Assembly: GCA_900553365.1 (NCBI GenBank) | Contig: USDL01000005.1 | Location: 1 to 60,902 of the forward strand | From: an uncultured Clostridium sp. | GTDB taxonomy: Bacteria > Bacillota > Clostridia > TANB77 > CAG-508 | DNA length: 60,902 bases | Direction of reading: 5' to 3' | Shown: piece after piece, positions 52,524 to 59,570 of the stretch | Position numbering within the stretch: position 1 is the stretch's first letter | Layout: the number at the start of each line of letters is the position of its first letter | Program-made: the position numbers and the translations under genes | The notes under the pieces: model-generated | What the model saw: the letters and a program-made list of their open reading frames with translations, nothing else | The model's database searches: none | What the model was told of the DNA's origin: nothing

Positions 52524-53327
52524 AAAAAATATCTCAAAAGATAGACAAAAATACTTAAAACGAATCAAATTAAAAAAGTTTTCAATACTTGCAACACAAA
52601 TAGGAATAGTAATTGCTTTTATTGCAATATGGGAAATATGTGCAAACAAAGGAATTATAGATAGCTTTATAACAAGTCAGCCAAGCAAAATTTTAAAAAC
52701 ACTTATGAACTTATCTGAAAATAAACTATTAACACATCTATGGGTAACATGTGAAGAAACATTGATACGGCTTTTCTTTAGGGGTACTAATTGGAACAAT
52801 TATAGCAATACTTCTATGGTGGTCCAACTTTTTCAGTAAAGTTGCAGAACCATTTTTAGTTGTACTCAACAGCTTACCCAAAGTTGCATTAGGACCAATT
52901 ATAATAATTTGGGTTGGTGCAGGTAAAGGTGCTATTATAACTATGGGGCTTGCAATTTCATTAATTGTTACAATTATGGAAATACTAAATGGCTTTTTAG
53001 ATACAGACAAAGAAAAAATTAAAATGGCACAAACTTTTAACTGTAGCAAGTTTCAGTTACTAACAAAAATTATTATACCAGCTAATATTGGAACATTTAT
53101 AAATTCACTTAAAATAAATATTGGACTATCACTAGTTGGAGTAATAACAGGGGAGTTTTTAGTATCAAAAGCAGGACTTCGGATACTTAATAGTTTATGG
53201 AGGTCAAGTATTTAAGCTAGATTTGGTAATGACAGGTGTAATAATCTTGGCTTTCGTTGCAACCATACTTTATGGTTCAGTGGTTTTATTGGAAAAACTA
53301 TTTTCAAAATCACACAAATTTATTTAA
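52516..53327 (+). CDS. ABC transporter permease, NitT/TauT (SsuC) type, needs two +1 shifts
   Basis: Membrane subunit of the importer, about 269 residues in full. The zero frame is lost at CGG 52768 and CGG 53180. Dropping C52768 and C53180 gives one frame through TLIGFSLGVLIGTIIAILLW, the EAA-loop region (AQTFNCSKFQLLTKIIIPANIG) and SKAGLGYLIVYGGQVFK to TAA 53327, with about six membrane helices as usual for SsuC/TauC. Unshifted pieces would lack the core. The ATG at 52516 overlaps the ATPase end. The substrate cannot be told. Confidence 0.92.
52768..52771 (+). other. CGGN recoding site 10 (permease, first)
   Basis: ATA-CGG-CTT in zero frame; ATA-(C)-GGC-TTT-TCT after the shift, giving Leu-Ile-Gly-Phe in a transmembrane helix. 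Confidence 0.87.
53180..53183 (+). other. CGGN recoding site 11 (permease, second)
   Basis: CTT-CGG-ATA in the frame set by site 10; CTT-(C)-GGA-TAC-TTA after the shift, giving Ala-Gly-Leu-Gly-Tyr-Leu, the expected AGLG(Y/W)L of this family. Confidence 0.88.
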
Positions 53328-53342
53328 CTAGGAGGAAAAACA

Positions 53343-54359
53343 TTGAGAAAATGGATAATAGCAGTAATTATTGTAGTTGCAATAGTAGGCGTAGTAACGT
53401 CAGTTGTTATATCTACTAAAAGAAACAATAATCAAGATGTAAAAAGCTTAACAACAGTAAGAGTAAATGAGGTTACAAGGTCAGTGTTCTACTCACCACA
53501 ATATGTGGCGATAGCACTTGGATATTTTGAGGAAAAGGGCATAAAAGTAGAACTAACAACAGGTCAAGGAGCAGACAAAGTAATGACAGCAGTTTTATCA
53601 GGGCAAAGCGACATAGGTTTTGCAGGACCTGAAGCTTCTATTTACGTATATAATGAGGGAAAGGAAGATCATACTCAAGTATTTGCACAGCTTACTAAAA
53701 GAGATGGTTCGTTTCTAGTTGCAAGAAACAAACCTGAAAAGTTTGATTGGAACCAGTTAAAAGGAACAACTGTAATACCAGGAAGAAAAGGCGGAGTTCC
53801 ATACATGACATTTGAATATGTTTTAAAACAAAAAGGATTAGATACCTCAAAAGATTTGGTATTAGATGATAGCATAAGCTTTGACCTAATGGCAGGAGCT
53901 TTTGCTGGAGGAAATGCAGAATATGTAACATTATTTGAACCTACAGCATCAATGACAGAAGAACAAGGAGCAGGCTATATTGTAGCATCAGTAGGAGCAG
54001 AAGCGGGAGAAATTCCATATACTGCATATTTTGCAAAGAAAAGTTATATAGCCAAAAATGAAAAGTTAATACAGAATTTTACAGATGCAATATATAAAGG
54101 ACAAAAATGGACAGAAGAACATTCAGCAAAAGAAATTGCAGAACTTATAAAAGACTTTTTCCCAAGTACAGATGTACAAATGCTAGAAAGCTCAATACAA
54201 AGATACAAAGACATAGATGCTTGGAACAAAACACCAGTTATGACGGAAGAAGCTTTCAATAAATTACAAGATGTAATAGAAGAAGCTGGAGAACTAGAAA
54301 AAAGAGCAGACTACGAAAAAGTTGTAAACAACAAATATGCAGAAGAAGCAATAAAATAA
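53343..54359 (+). CDS. ABC transporter substrate-binding protein, NMT1/SsuA-like
   Basis: A 338-residue extracellular binding protein. The start is TTG 53343, with AGGAGG upstream. An N-terminal hydrophobic helix (about 4-24) anchors it; there is no lipobox cysteine. The core has SPQYVAIALGYFEEKGIKVEL and SGQSDIGFAGPEASIYVYN, as in NMT1-like binding proteins for thiamine precursors, sulfonates or nitrate. A thiamine-precursor role would fit thiN in the window but is not shown. It ends the importer operon, followed by a terminator. Confidence 0.88.
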   Translation: MRKWIIAVIIVVAIVGVVTSVVISTKRNNNQDVKSLTTVRVNEVTRSVFYSPQYVAIALGYFEEKGIKVELTTGQGADKVMTAVLSGQSDIGFAGPEASIYVYNEGKEDHTQVFAQLTKRDGSFLVARNKPEKFDWNQLKGTTVIPGRKGGVPYMTFEYVLKQKGLDTSKDLVLDDSISFDLMAGAFAGGNAEYVTLFEPTASMTEEQGAGYIVASVGAEAGEIPYTAYFAKKSYIAKNEKLIQNFTDAIYKGQKWTEEHSAKEIAELIKDFFPSTDVQMLESSIQRYKDIDAWNKTPVMTEEAFNKLQDVIEEAGELEKRADYEKVVNNKYAEEAIK

Positions 54360-54393
54360 ACATAGAGGCAAACAAAATTGCCTCTATGTTTTA
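54360..54393. terminator. bidirectional terminator between binding protein and xpt
   Basis: ACATAGAGGCA pairs with TGCCTCTATGT (11 bp), flanked by A- and T-runs, between converging genes. Confidence 0.88.
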
Positions 54394-54395
54394 AT

Positions 54396-54969
54396 TTAAT
54401 CTAGAAATTCAAGTTTACCATTATTAAAAGCCCTAATTCTAGCAAGAGAATAAACAGGAACCCCTAAACATTCAAGCTTAGCTCTACCAGCCTGGAAAGA
54501 CTTCTCAATAACAATACCAATACCACACAAATTAGCACCAGCCATTTTTATTATTCTACTAGCACCAAGCCCAGCCTCTCCATTAGCAAGAAAATCATCA
54601 ATAAATAAAATATTATCACTATTACCAAGAAATTTACGAGAAGCGGTAAGCTGATAAGACTTTCCCTTAGTAAAAGAAAACACTTCAGTTTGAAGTAAAT
54701 CTTCATCCAAAATTTTAGAAGTCTGCTTTTTGAAAATAACCAAAGGAACCTTCAAAATACTTGCAACAGAAAAAGCAGGAGCAATACCAGAACTTTCAAT
54801 AGTAACAACCTTAGTAATTCCAAAATCCTTAAAATGCTCTGCAAAATCTTCACCAATTTTACTCATAAGCTCACAATCAATTTGATGATTAATAAAACTA
54901 TCAACTTTTAAAATATCATTATTTAAAACCTTACCATCCAAACAAATTCTTTCCTTCAACAAATCCATA
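54396..54969 (-). CDS. xpt: xanthine phosphoribosyltransferase
   Basis: Salvages xanthine to XMP with PRPP. The 190-residue product has exactly the family length. It shows TIESSGIAPAFSVA, VIFKKQTSK and the PRPP loop ILFIDDFLANGEA. ATG 54969 with AGGAG upstream (in the minus direction) is the start; an earlier in-frame ATG at 55016 is not used. The promoter is close upstream and no purine riboswitch is visible, unlike xpt of Bacillus. Confidence 0.95.
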
Positions 54970-54987
54970 AAAATCACTCCTGAAAAA

Positions 54988-55016
54988 ATAATATTACATA
55001 ATAGAAAAAAAGTCAA
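54988..55016 (-). promoter_or_regulatory. xpt promoter
   Basis: On the minus strand TTGACT (55016-55011), 17 bp, TATTAT (54993-54988). The short leader rules out a full purine riboswitch. Between here and 55312 the plus strand shows only a promoter-like TTGACT (55168) with TACAAT (55190); nothing else is seen. Confidence 0.55.
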
Positions 55017-55312
55017 TAAAAATTTGCATATCTATTTATAGCAAATCACAAAAAGTGAAAATATGTATGCTGTAAATGTTAAAAATAATCCAAAACTTAA
55101 GAAAGTATTGGAATGCTTTTTATTGGCTTAATTTGAAAAATAATAAAAGTTTAATTACATAAAACCATTGACTTTAAGTAATTTTATGGTACAATAATAA
55201 ACATCTAGGCAAATTCTAAAGCCAAATAGTTTTTGATTTTAAAAACTAAAAAATCCAAAAAATTGAAAAAAACAAAGCTTATATATAATGCAAAAAGAAA
55301 GAAGGAAACAAA

Positions 55313-55973
55313 ATGGATAATGAATTAATTAGTACAGATAATAATGAAATTAAAAATCTTATATATGTAATAAGAGGAAAACAAGTAATGCTAGATAGTG
55401 ATGTTGCAAGGTTATATCAATACCCTACTAAACGTATAAATGAAATTGTGCGAAGAAATATAGCACGATTTCCAACAGAATTTTGTTTTCAACTTAGTGA
55501 TAATGAATTTCTAAACTTGAGGTCGCAATTTGCGACCTCAAGTTTAGAAAATAAATATGGTGGAAGAAGATATATGCCGTATGTATTTACAGAACAAGGT
55601 GTTGCAATATAGCCTAATAATAGATATAATCAAAACAGCCAAAGAAAAGATAGTGATAATTGATAACTATATAGATGAAAGCTTACTTTCAATGCTATCT
55701 AAAAAGAAAAAAGATATTGAAGTAATAATTATAACAACAGATAAATGTAAAATAACAGAGTTAGACATAAAAAAATTCAACAGTGAATATCCATATCTCC
55801 AAGTAATAAAAAGCAATAAGTTTCACGATAGATTTATAATTATAGATAACAAGATTTTATATCATTGTGGAGCATCAATAAAAGACTTAGGTAAAAAATG
55901 TTTTGGGATAAATAGATTTGAAGACAACAAGATAACAAGACAAATAATCCGGAAATTTTGTTTGAAATGCTGA
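55313..55973 (+). pseudogene. ORF6N-domain protein remnant with internal deletion
   Basis: The first ORF (55313-55612) has the ORF6N DNA-binding start typical of phage-like and mobile proteins: VIRGKQVMLDSDVARLY, TKRINEIVRRNIARFP, FCFQLSDNEF and GGRRYMPYVFTEQGVAI, then TAG. A second ORF in another frame (from about 55600) gives SLIIDIIKTAKEKIVIIDNYID and HCGASIKDLGKKCFGINRFED, the usual C-terminal half. About 100 central residues are missing at the junction, so this is an out-of-frame deletion, not a CGG shift. An in-frame CGG (55950-55952) lies eight codons before the end of the second ORF. Confidence 0.8.
55511..55547. repeat. perfect 37-bp palindrome inside the ORF6N remnant
   Basis: Eighteen-base arms beginning CTAAACTTGAGGTCGCAA and its exact complement flank a single T. 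It encodes the segment around LRSQFATSS in the ORF6N gene. Confidence 0.85.
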
Positions 55974-56021
55974 ATTTTTCATTTGCATAAAAATTAAAAT
56001 AACAAGAATTGTTTCAAAGTG

Positions 56022-56204
56022 TTGACAAATTCTGCCAATCCATGTTATCATAAATAATAGTTAGGAGAGATAACTATGAAAATAGAAGTAATTTTTAGAA
56101 ACGAGCATCATAAAAATTAGCTTGTGTCATATATATGGCACAGGCTTTTGGTGCTTGTGCCTAAGAGTAGAAACCTTATGGTAGAAGTGCCATAAGGTTT
56201 TTTT
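56022..56204 (+). promoter_or_regulatory. promoter, leader peptide and attenuator-like hairpins before the amino-acid importer
   Basis: Promoter TTGACA (56022-56027) with TATCAT (56046-56051). After a short ORF (56076-56120), three segments can pair in two exclusive ways: AGCTTGTGTC (56119-56128) with GGCACAGGCT (56137-56146), or GGCACAGGC (56137-56145) with GCTTGTGCC (56153-56161). A terminator follows: AAACCTTATGG (56171-56181) with CCATAAGGTTT (56190-56200) and T-run. A further palindrome AGCTGGCCAGCT lies near 56220-56231. Confidence 0.5.
56076..56120 (+). CDS. 14-residue leader peptide with two His codons
   Basis: ATG 56076 follows TTAGGAGAG and encodes MKIEVIFRNEHHKN, then TAG. The last codons overlap the first arm of the alternative hairpins, as in amino-acid attenuators where stalling chooses the fold. 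The paired His codons would make histidine the sensed amino acid, which is inference. Confidence 0.4.
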   Translation: MKIEVIFRNEHHKN

Positions 56205-56281
56205 GATTGCTCTAAATTTAAGCTGGCCAGCTCTAAAAATTTAAAGCAAACTCTCTTGAAATTTTAAAGGAGGATTTTTAT

Positions 56282-57091
56282 ATGAAAAATAAGTTGATTT
56301 TAATTTTAGCAATTATAATAATTGCAAGTGTTGCGGTAATTTTTGCAACTAAAACAAAAACAAAGGAAACAGGAGATTCTTTAAGTAGAATTTTAAACAA
56401 AAATACTTTCATTCTAGGGCTAGATGATAGCTTTCCACCAATGGGATATAGAAATGAGGATAATGAGATTGTAGGCTTTGATATTGATGTGGCAAAAGAA
56501 GTATGTAATAGGCTTGGAGTGCAACTTGTAATACAACCAATTTCATGGAATGCAAAAGAGCAAGAGCTTAATTCATACAACATAGACTGTATTTGGAATG
56601 GAATGTCTATTAATGAAAAAAGAAAAGAGGCAATGAGTCTTTCAAATTCATACATGACAAATAGAATGACATTTGTAGTAAAAAATGAGAGTAATATTCA
56701 AAAACTAGAAGATTTAACAGGAAAAAACATTGGTGTACAATCAGGCTCTAGTGCAGAAGAGGCATTAGAAACTTCTAAAATTTATTCTCAAGCAAAGCAA
56801 GTAATATCATATGTAGATAATATTACAGCATTTATGGATATGGAAACAAACCAAATAGAAGCGGTATTTGTAGATGAGGTCTTAGCAAACTATTACATAG
56901 CTTCAAACAACAAAAACTATAGAATCTTAAATGAAGCATTAGAAGAAGAACAATACGCCATTGGCTTTAGAAAGCAAGATACAGAACTTTGTAGTAAAGT
57001 AAATGAAATATTACAAGAAATGAAAATAGATGGAACACTTGCAAAAATTTCTACAACCTGGTTTGGCAAAGATGTTACAACAATAAAATAG
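56282..57091 (+). CDS. amino-acid ABC transporter substrate-binding protein
   Basis: A 269-residue PBPb-fold binding protein for polar amino acids. The N-terminal hydrophobic helix (about 5-22) has no lipobox Cys. The core shows LGLDDSFPPMGYRNEDNEIV, GFDIDVAKEV, DCIWNGMSINEKR, GKNIGVQSGSSAEEAL and TTWFGKD at the end. AAAGGAGG precedes ATG 56282. It heads a complete three-gene importer with permease and ATPase; the attenuator-like leader upstream suggests regulation by an amino acid. Confidence 0.9.
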   Translation: MKNKLILILAIIIIASVAVIFATKTKTKETGDSLSRILNKNTFILGLDDSFPPMGYRNEDNEIVGFDIDVAKEVCNRLGVQLVIQPISWNAKEQELNSYNIDCIWNGMSINEKRKEAMSLSNSYMTNRMTFVVKNESNIQKLEDLTGKNIGVQSGSSAEEALETSKIYSQAKQVISYVDNITAFMDMETNQIEAVFVDEVLANYYIASNNKNYRILNEALEEEQYAIGFRKQDTELCSKVNEILQEMKIDGTLAKISTTWFGKDVTTIK

Positions 57092-57101
57092 GGTGATAAA
57101 A

Positions 57102-57752
57102 ATGGATATAAATTATTTAATAAAACTAACAAAAATTTTATTGCAAGGATTAACTGTATCATTAAAAATATTTAGTTTAACATTAATATTGGCAATCCCA
57201 CTTGCAATAATTATATCGGTTTTAAGTCTATCAAAAAATAAAATAATATCAATTCTTACAAAAACTTATATATTAATAATGCGAGGAACACCACTATTAT
57301 TGCAAATAATATGTATATATTTTGCACCATATTATTTATTTAAAGTTTCATATAATAGATTTGTAGCTGTTATAATAGCATTTACTTTAAACTATGCAGC
57401 ATATTTTGGTGAAATTTTTAGAGGAGGCATAGAAAGCATACCAAAAGGGCAATGGGAAGTTTCTTTTACGCTAGGATTTAGCAAATTGCAAACCTTTTTC
57501 ATAATAATACTACCGCAGGTTGTAAAAAGAATACTTCCATCAATATCAAATGAAGTAATAACACTAGTAAGAGATACATCACTTGCTCAAGTAGTTGGAG
57601 TAACTGAATTATTCGCTTTTGCCCAGAAACAAGCCAATTACAGCTTTTCAATAATACCGTTATTAATAGCAGGATTGATATATTTAATTATAAGTATGAT
57701 ATTAACACTAATATTTAATTACACAGAAAGGAAACTTGAGTATTATAGGTGA
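57102..57752 (+). CDS. amino-acid ABC transporter permease
   Basis: A 216-residue HisM/GlnP-type permease with about five membrane helices. The family core is MRGTPLLLQIICIYFAPYYL near the middle, AYFGEIFRGGIESIPKGQWE (EAA-type loop) and SNEVITLVRDTSLAQVVGV. ATG 57102 is preferred because GGGTGAT lies just before it. It is translationally coupled to the ATPase, whose ribosome site overlaps the stop. Confidence 0.92.
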   Translation: MDINYLIKLTKILLQGLTVSLKIFSLTLILAIPLAIIISVLSLSKNKIISILTKTYILIMRGTPLLLQIICIYFAPYYLFKVSYNRFVAVIIAFTLNYAAYFGEIFRGGIESIPKGQWEVSFTLGFSKLQTFFIIILPQVVKRILPSISNEVITLVRDTSLAQVVGVTELFAFAQKQANYSFSIIPLLIAGLIYLIISMILTLIFNYTERKLEYYR

Positions 57753-57757
57753 GAAAA

Positions 57758-58390
57758 ATGAATGTTTTAGAAGTTAAAAATGTAAGTAAAAGCTATAATA
57801 ATAAAAAAGTACTAGATAATTTTTCATTAGCTGTAAAGAAGGGCGAAATAATATCGATAATAGGACCATCAGGAGCAGGAAAATCAACACTCTTAAGGTG
57901 TATAAATGGACTTGAAACCCTGGAAAAAGGCAAAATAATAATTAATAATAAGGTTAATAAAAAGAATATTTCCAAACAAGCAAATTTAGAAATAGGTTTA
58001 ATATTTCAAGATTACAACCTATTTCCACAATATACAGTATTACAAAACATAACATTGCCATTAACCAAGATTTTAAGAAAAAGCAAAGCTGAAGCAGTGA
58101 GCCAAGCAAAAACAATATTAGCCAAACTATCTTTGCAAGACAAAGAAAATTCATACCCTTATGAATTATCAGGAGGAGAAAAACAAAGAGTAGCAATAGC
58201 AAGAGCTATTGCTACAAACCCAAAAATATTATGCTTGGATGAACCAACAAGTGCACTAGATCCAAAACTTGTAAAGCAAATATATAACATAATAAAAGAC
58301 TTAGCAAGTCAAGGCAAAGCAATTCTTATAGTAACTCACGATATAGAATTTGCAGAAAAGATTTCAGATAAGATATACAAATTGGGATAG
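57758..58390 (+). CDS. amino-acid ABC transporter ATP-binding protein, short C-terminus
   Basis: A 210-residue GlnQ/HisP-type ATPase. Walker A GPSGAGKST, Q-loop FQDYNLFPQYTVLQN, signature LSGGEKQRVAIARAIA, Walker B CLDEPTSALD and the switch VTHDIEFAEKISD are all present. It ends at KIYKLG, about 30 residues earlier than usual for this family, so the C-terminal helices after the H-loop are absent. The ATP site itself is complete. ATG 57758 follows AGGTGAG that overlaps the permease stop. Confidence 0.9.
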   Translation: MNVLEVKNVSKSYNNKKVLDNFSLAVKKGEIISIIGPSGAGKSTLLRCINGLETLEKGKIIINNKVNKKNISKQANLEIGLIFQDYNLFPQYTVLQNITLPLTKILRKSKAEAVSQAKTILAKLSLQDKENSYPYELSGGEKQRVAIARAIATNPKILCLDEPTSALDPKLVKQIYNIIKDLASQGKAILIVTHDIEFAEKISDKIYKLG

Positions 58391-58474
58391 TAATATAAAT
58401 TTGCTTTTTCTATGAAAAAATGTACTTTATCACATTTTTATGTTATAATCTCTAAAAAAGAAGTGAGGTAATTT

Positions 58475-59122
58475 ATGTTTAAAAATATACTATTTGATTT
58501 AGATGGAACAATAATTGATTCAAGAGAGGGAATAATTAATGGGTTTGTATATACATTAAAACACTTTGATATAGAAGTTCAAGACAGAACAAGCCTAGAA
58601 AAATTTATAGGACCACCATTAGAAGATACATTTGTAAACTACTATAATCTTACAAAAGAGCAAGCCAAGTATGCAATAGAAAAGTACAGAGAATTTTATG
58701 AAAAAACGGGAGTCTGGGAAACTAAGCTATATAAAGAAATTGATGAATTAATTAGAGACTTAAAACAAAACGGAAAAAATGTTCTTCTAGCCACATCAAA
58801 ACCAGAACCTTATGCGAATAAAATACTTGAAAAATACAATCTAAAACAATACTTTTACTTTGTATCAGGAGCCACTTTAGATGGAACAAGAAATGCAAAA
58901 AAAGATGTAATAAAATTTGCATTAGACAATATAAATAATTTTAAATTAGAAGAATGTATTATGGTAGGAGATAGAAACTACGATATTCTAGGAGCTAAAG
59001 CAAATAATTTAAAATCAATAGGCGTAACTTATGGATTTGGAACAAAGAAAGAACTAGAAACAGCAGGAGCAGACTACATTGCAGAAAATATGGACGAATT
59101 AAGAAAAATTTTATTACAGTAA
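58475..59122 (+). CDS. HAD family phosphatase (phosphoglycolate phosphatase-like)
   Basis: A 215-residue haloacid-dehalogenase-type hydrolase. Motif I is FDLDGTIIDS, motif II TSKPEPYA, motif III near KKDVIKFAL and motif IV MVGDRNYDILGAKAN. A C1-type helical cap occupies about residues 15-80. This class includes Gph and PpaX; the substrate cannot be told. TATAAT (58444) precedes it. Confidence 0.9.
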   Translation: MFKNILFDLDGTIIDSREGIINGFVYTLKHFDIEVQDRTSLEKFIGPPLEDTFVNYYNLTKEQAKYAIEKYREFYEKTGVWETKLYKEIDELIRDLKQNGKNVLLATSKPEPYANKILEKYNLKQYFYFVSGATLDGTRNAKKDVIKFALDNINNFKLEECIMVGDRNYDILGAKANNLKSIGVTYGFGTKKELETAGADYIAENMDELRKILLQ

Positions 59123-59198
59123 TATGTTGACTTTTTGTAAATAATAATATAAAATAATACCAACCTTTCACTTGAAAAGGAGAAAGGGGGTGTAACTA

Positions 59199-59300
59199 AT
59201 GACAAGTTCCGAGTTAATTTTGCGATTAGTAGAAATGCTTTTGAAAGAAAAGGAAGAAACTATGAAAGCAAAAGAGCAAAAAGAACAAAGCAGGGATTAG
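59199..59300 (+). CDS. 33-residue charged peptide
   Basis: ATG 59199 follows AAAGGAGAAAGGGGG and opens 33 codons: MTSSELILRLVEMLLKEKEE, then a Lys/Glu/Gln-rich tail and TAG. It would form an amphipathic helix without a membrane span. Two hairpins follow at once. A very strong ribosome site and a strong terminator suggest a real small gene, but it is unrecognised. Confidence 0.45.
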   Translation: MTSSELILRLVEMLLKEKEETMKAKEQKEQSRD

Positions 59301-59320
59301 AGTAGAAATACATAATCCAA

Positions 59321-59393
59321 AAACAGGGTAGTTGCTGTGGCTACTCTGTTTTTTTATAAAAAAAGAATATGTGTAGCTGTGATACACATATTC
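59321..59393 (+). terminator. two consecutive hairpins after the small ORF
   Basis: AAACAGGGTAG (59321-59331) pairs with CTACTCTGTTT (59341-59351), then a T-run. A second hairpin, GAATATGTGT (59365-59374) with ACACATATTC (59384-59393), follows. The first is a good terminator. The second could serve a minus-strand transcript or an antisense RNA. Confidence 0.65.
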
Positions 59394-59570
59394 AACTAAT
59401 AACTTATTCCGAGCAAAAAACATTTGCTTTCGCTAAAAATATAATAACATATATTTTACAGAAAGTCAAGAAAACGGAAAGAAAAAAATTAATAAAATTT
59501 TTTTTCTTTCCATGTTCCATTTTCATAAAAATATGATATAATACACCCAAGCAAGAGAAAAAGAGGGAGC

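Noticed and set aside
6494..53327. The split genes as ordinary pseudogenes or random sequencing errors
   Set aside because: All 11 breaks are the same event (one C before a glycine GGN codon in frame). The proteins are otherwise intact, operon spacing and ribosome sites are kept, and no other indels are seen in conserved genes. A systematic artefact tied to a specific motif remains possible and is stated as the alternative.
6494..53327. prfB-like programmed frameshift (stop codon plus internal Shine-Dalgarno)
   Set aside because: No stop codon sits at the slip point, no consistent AGGAGG lies a few bases upstream, and the preceding codons differ at every site.
6494..53327. CGG reassigned as a normal triplet to another amino acid
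   Set aside because: Triplet reassignment would keep the frame. Here the downstream sequence fits the family only in the +1 frame.
54970..55312. Purine riboswitch before xpt
   Set aside because: The leader between the promoter and the xpt start is far too short, and no conserved purine-aptamer core is seen.
55600..55615. ORF6N break as another CGG recoding site
   Set aside because: There is no CGG at the junction, and about 100 family residues are missing, which is a deletion.
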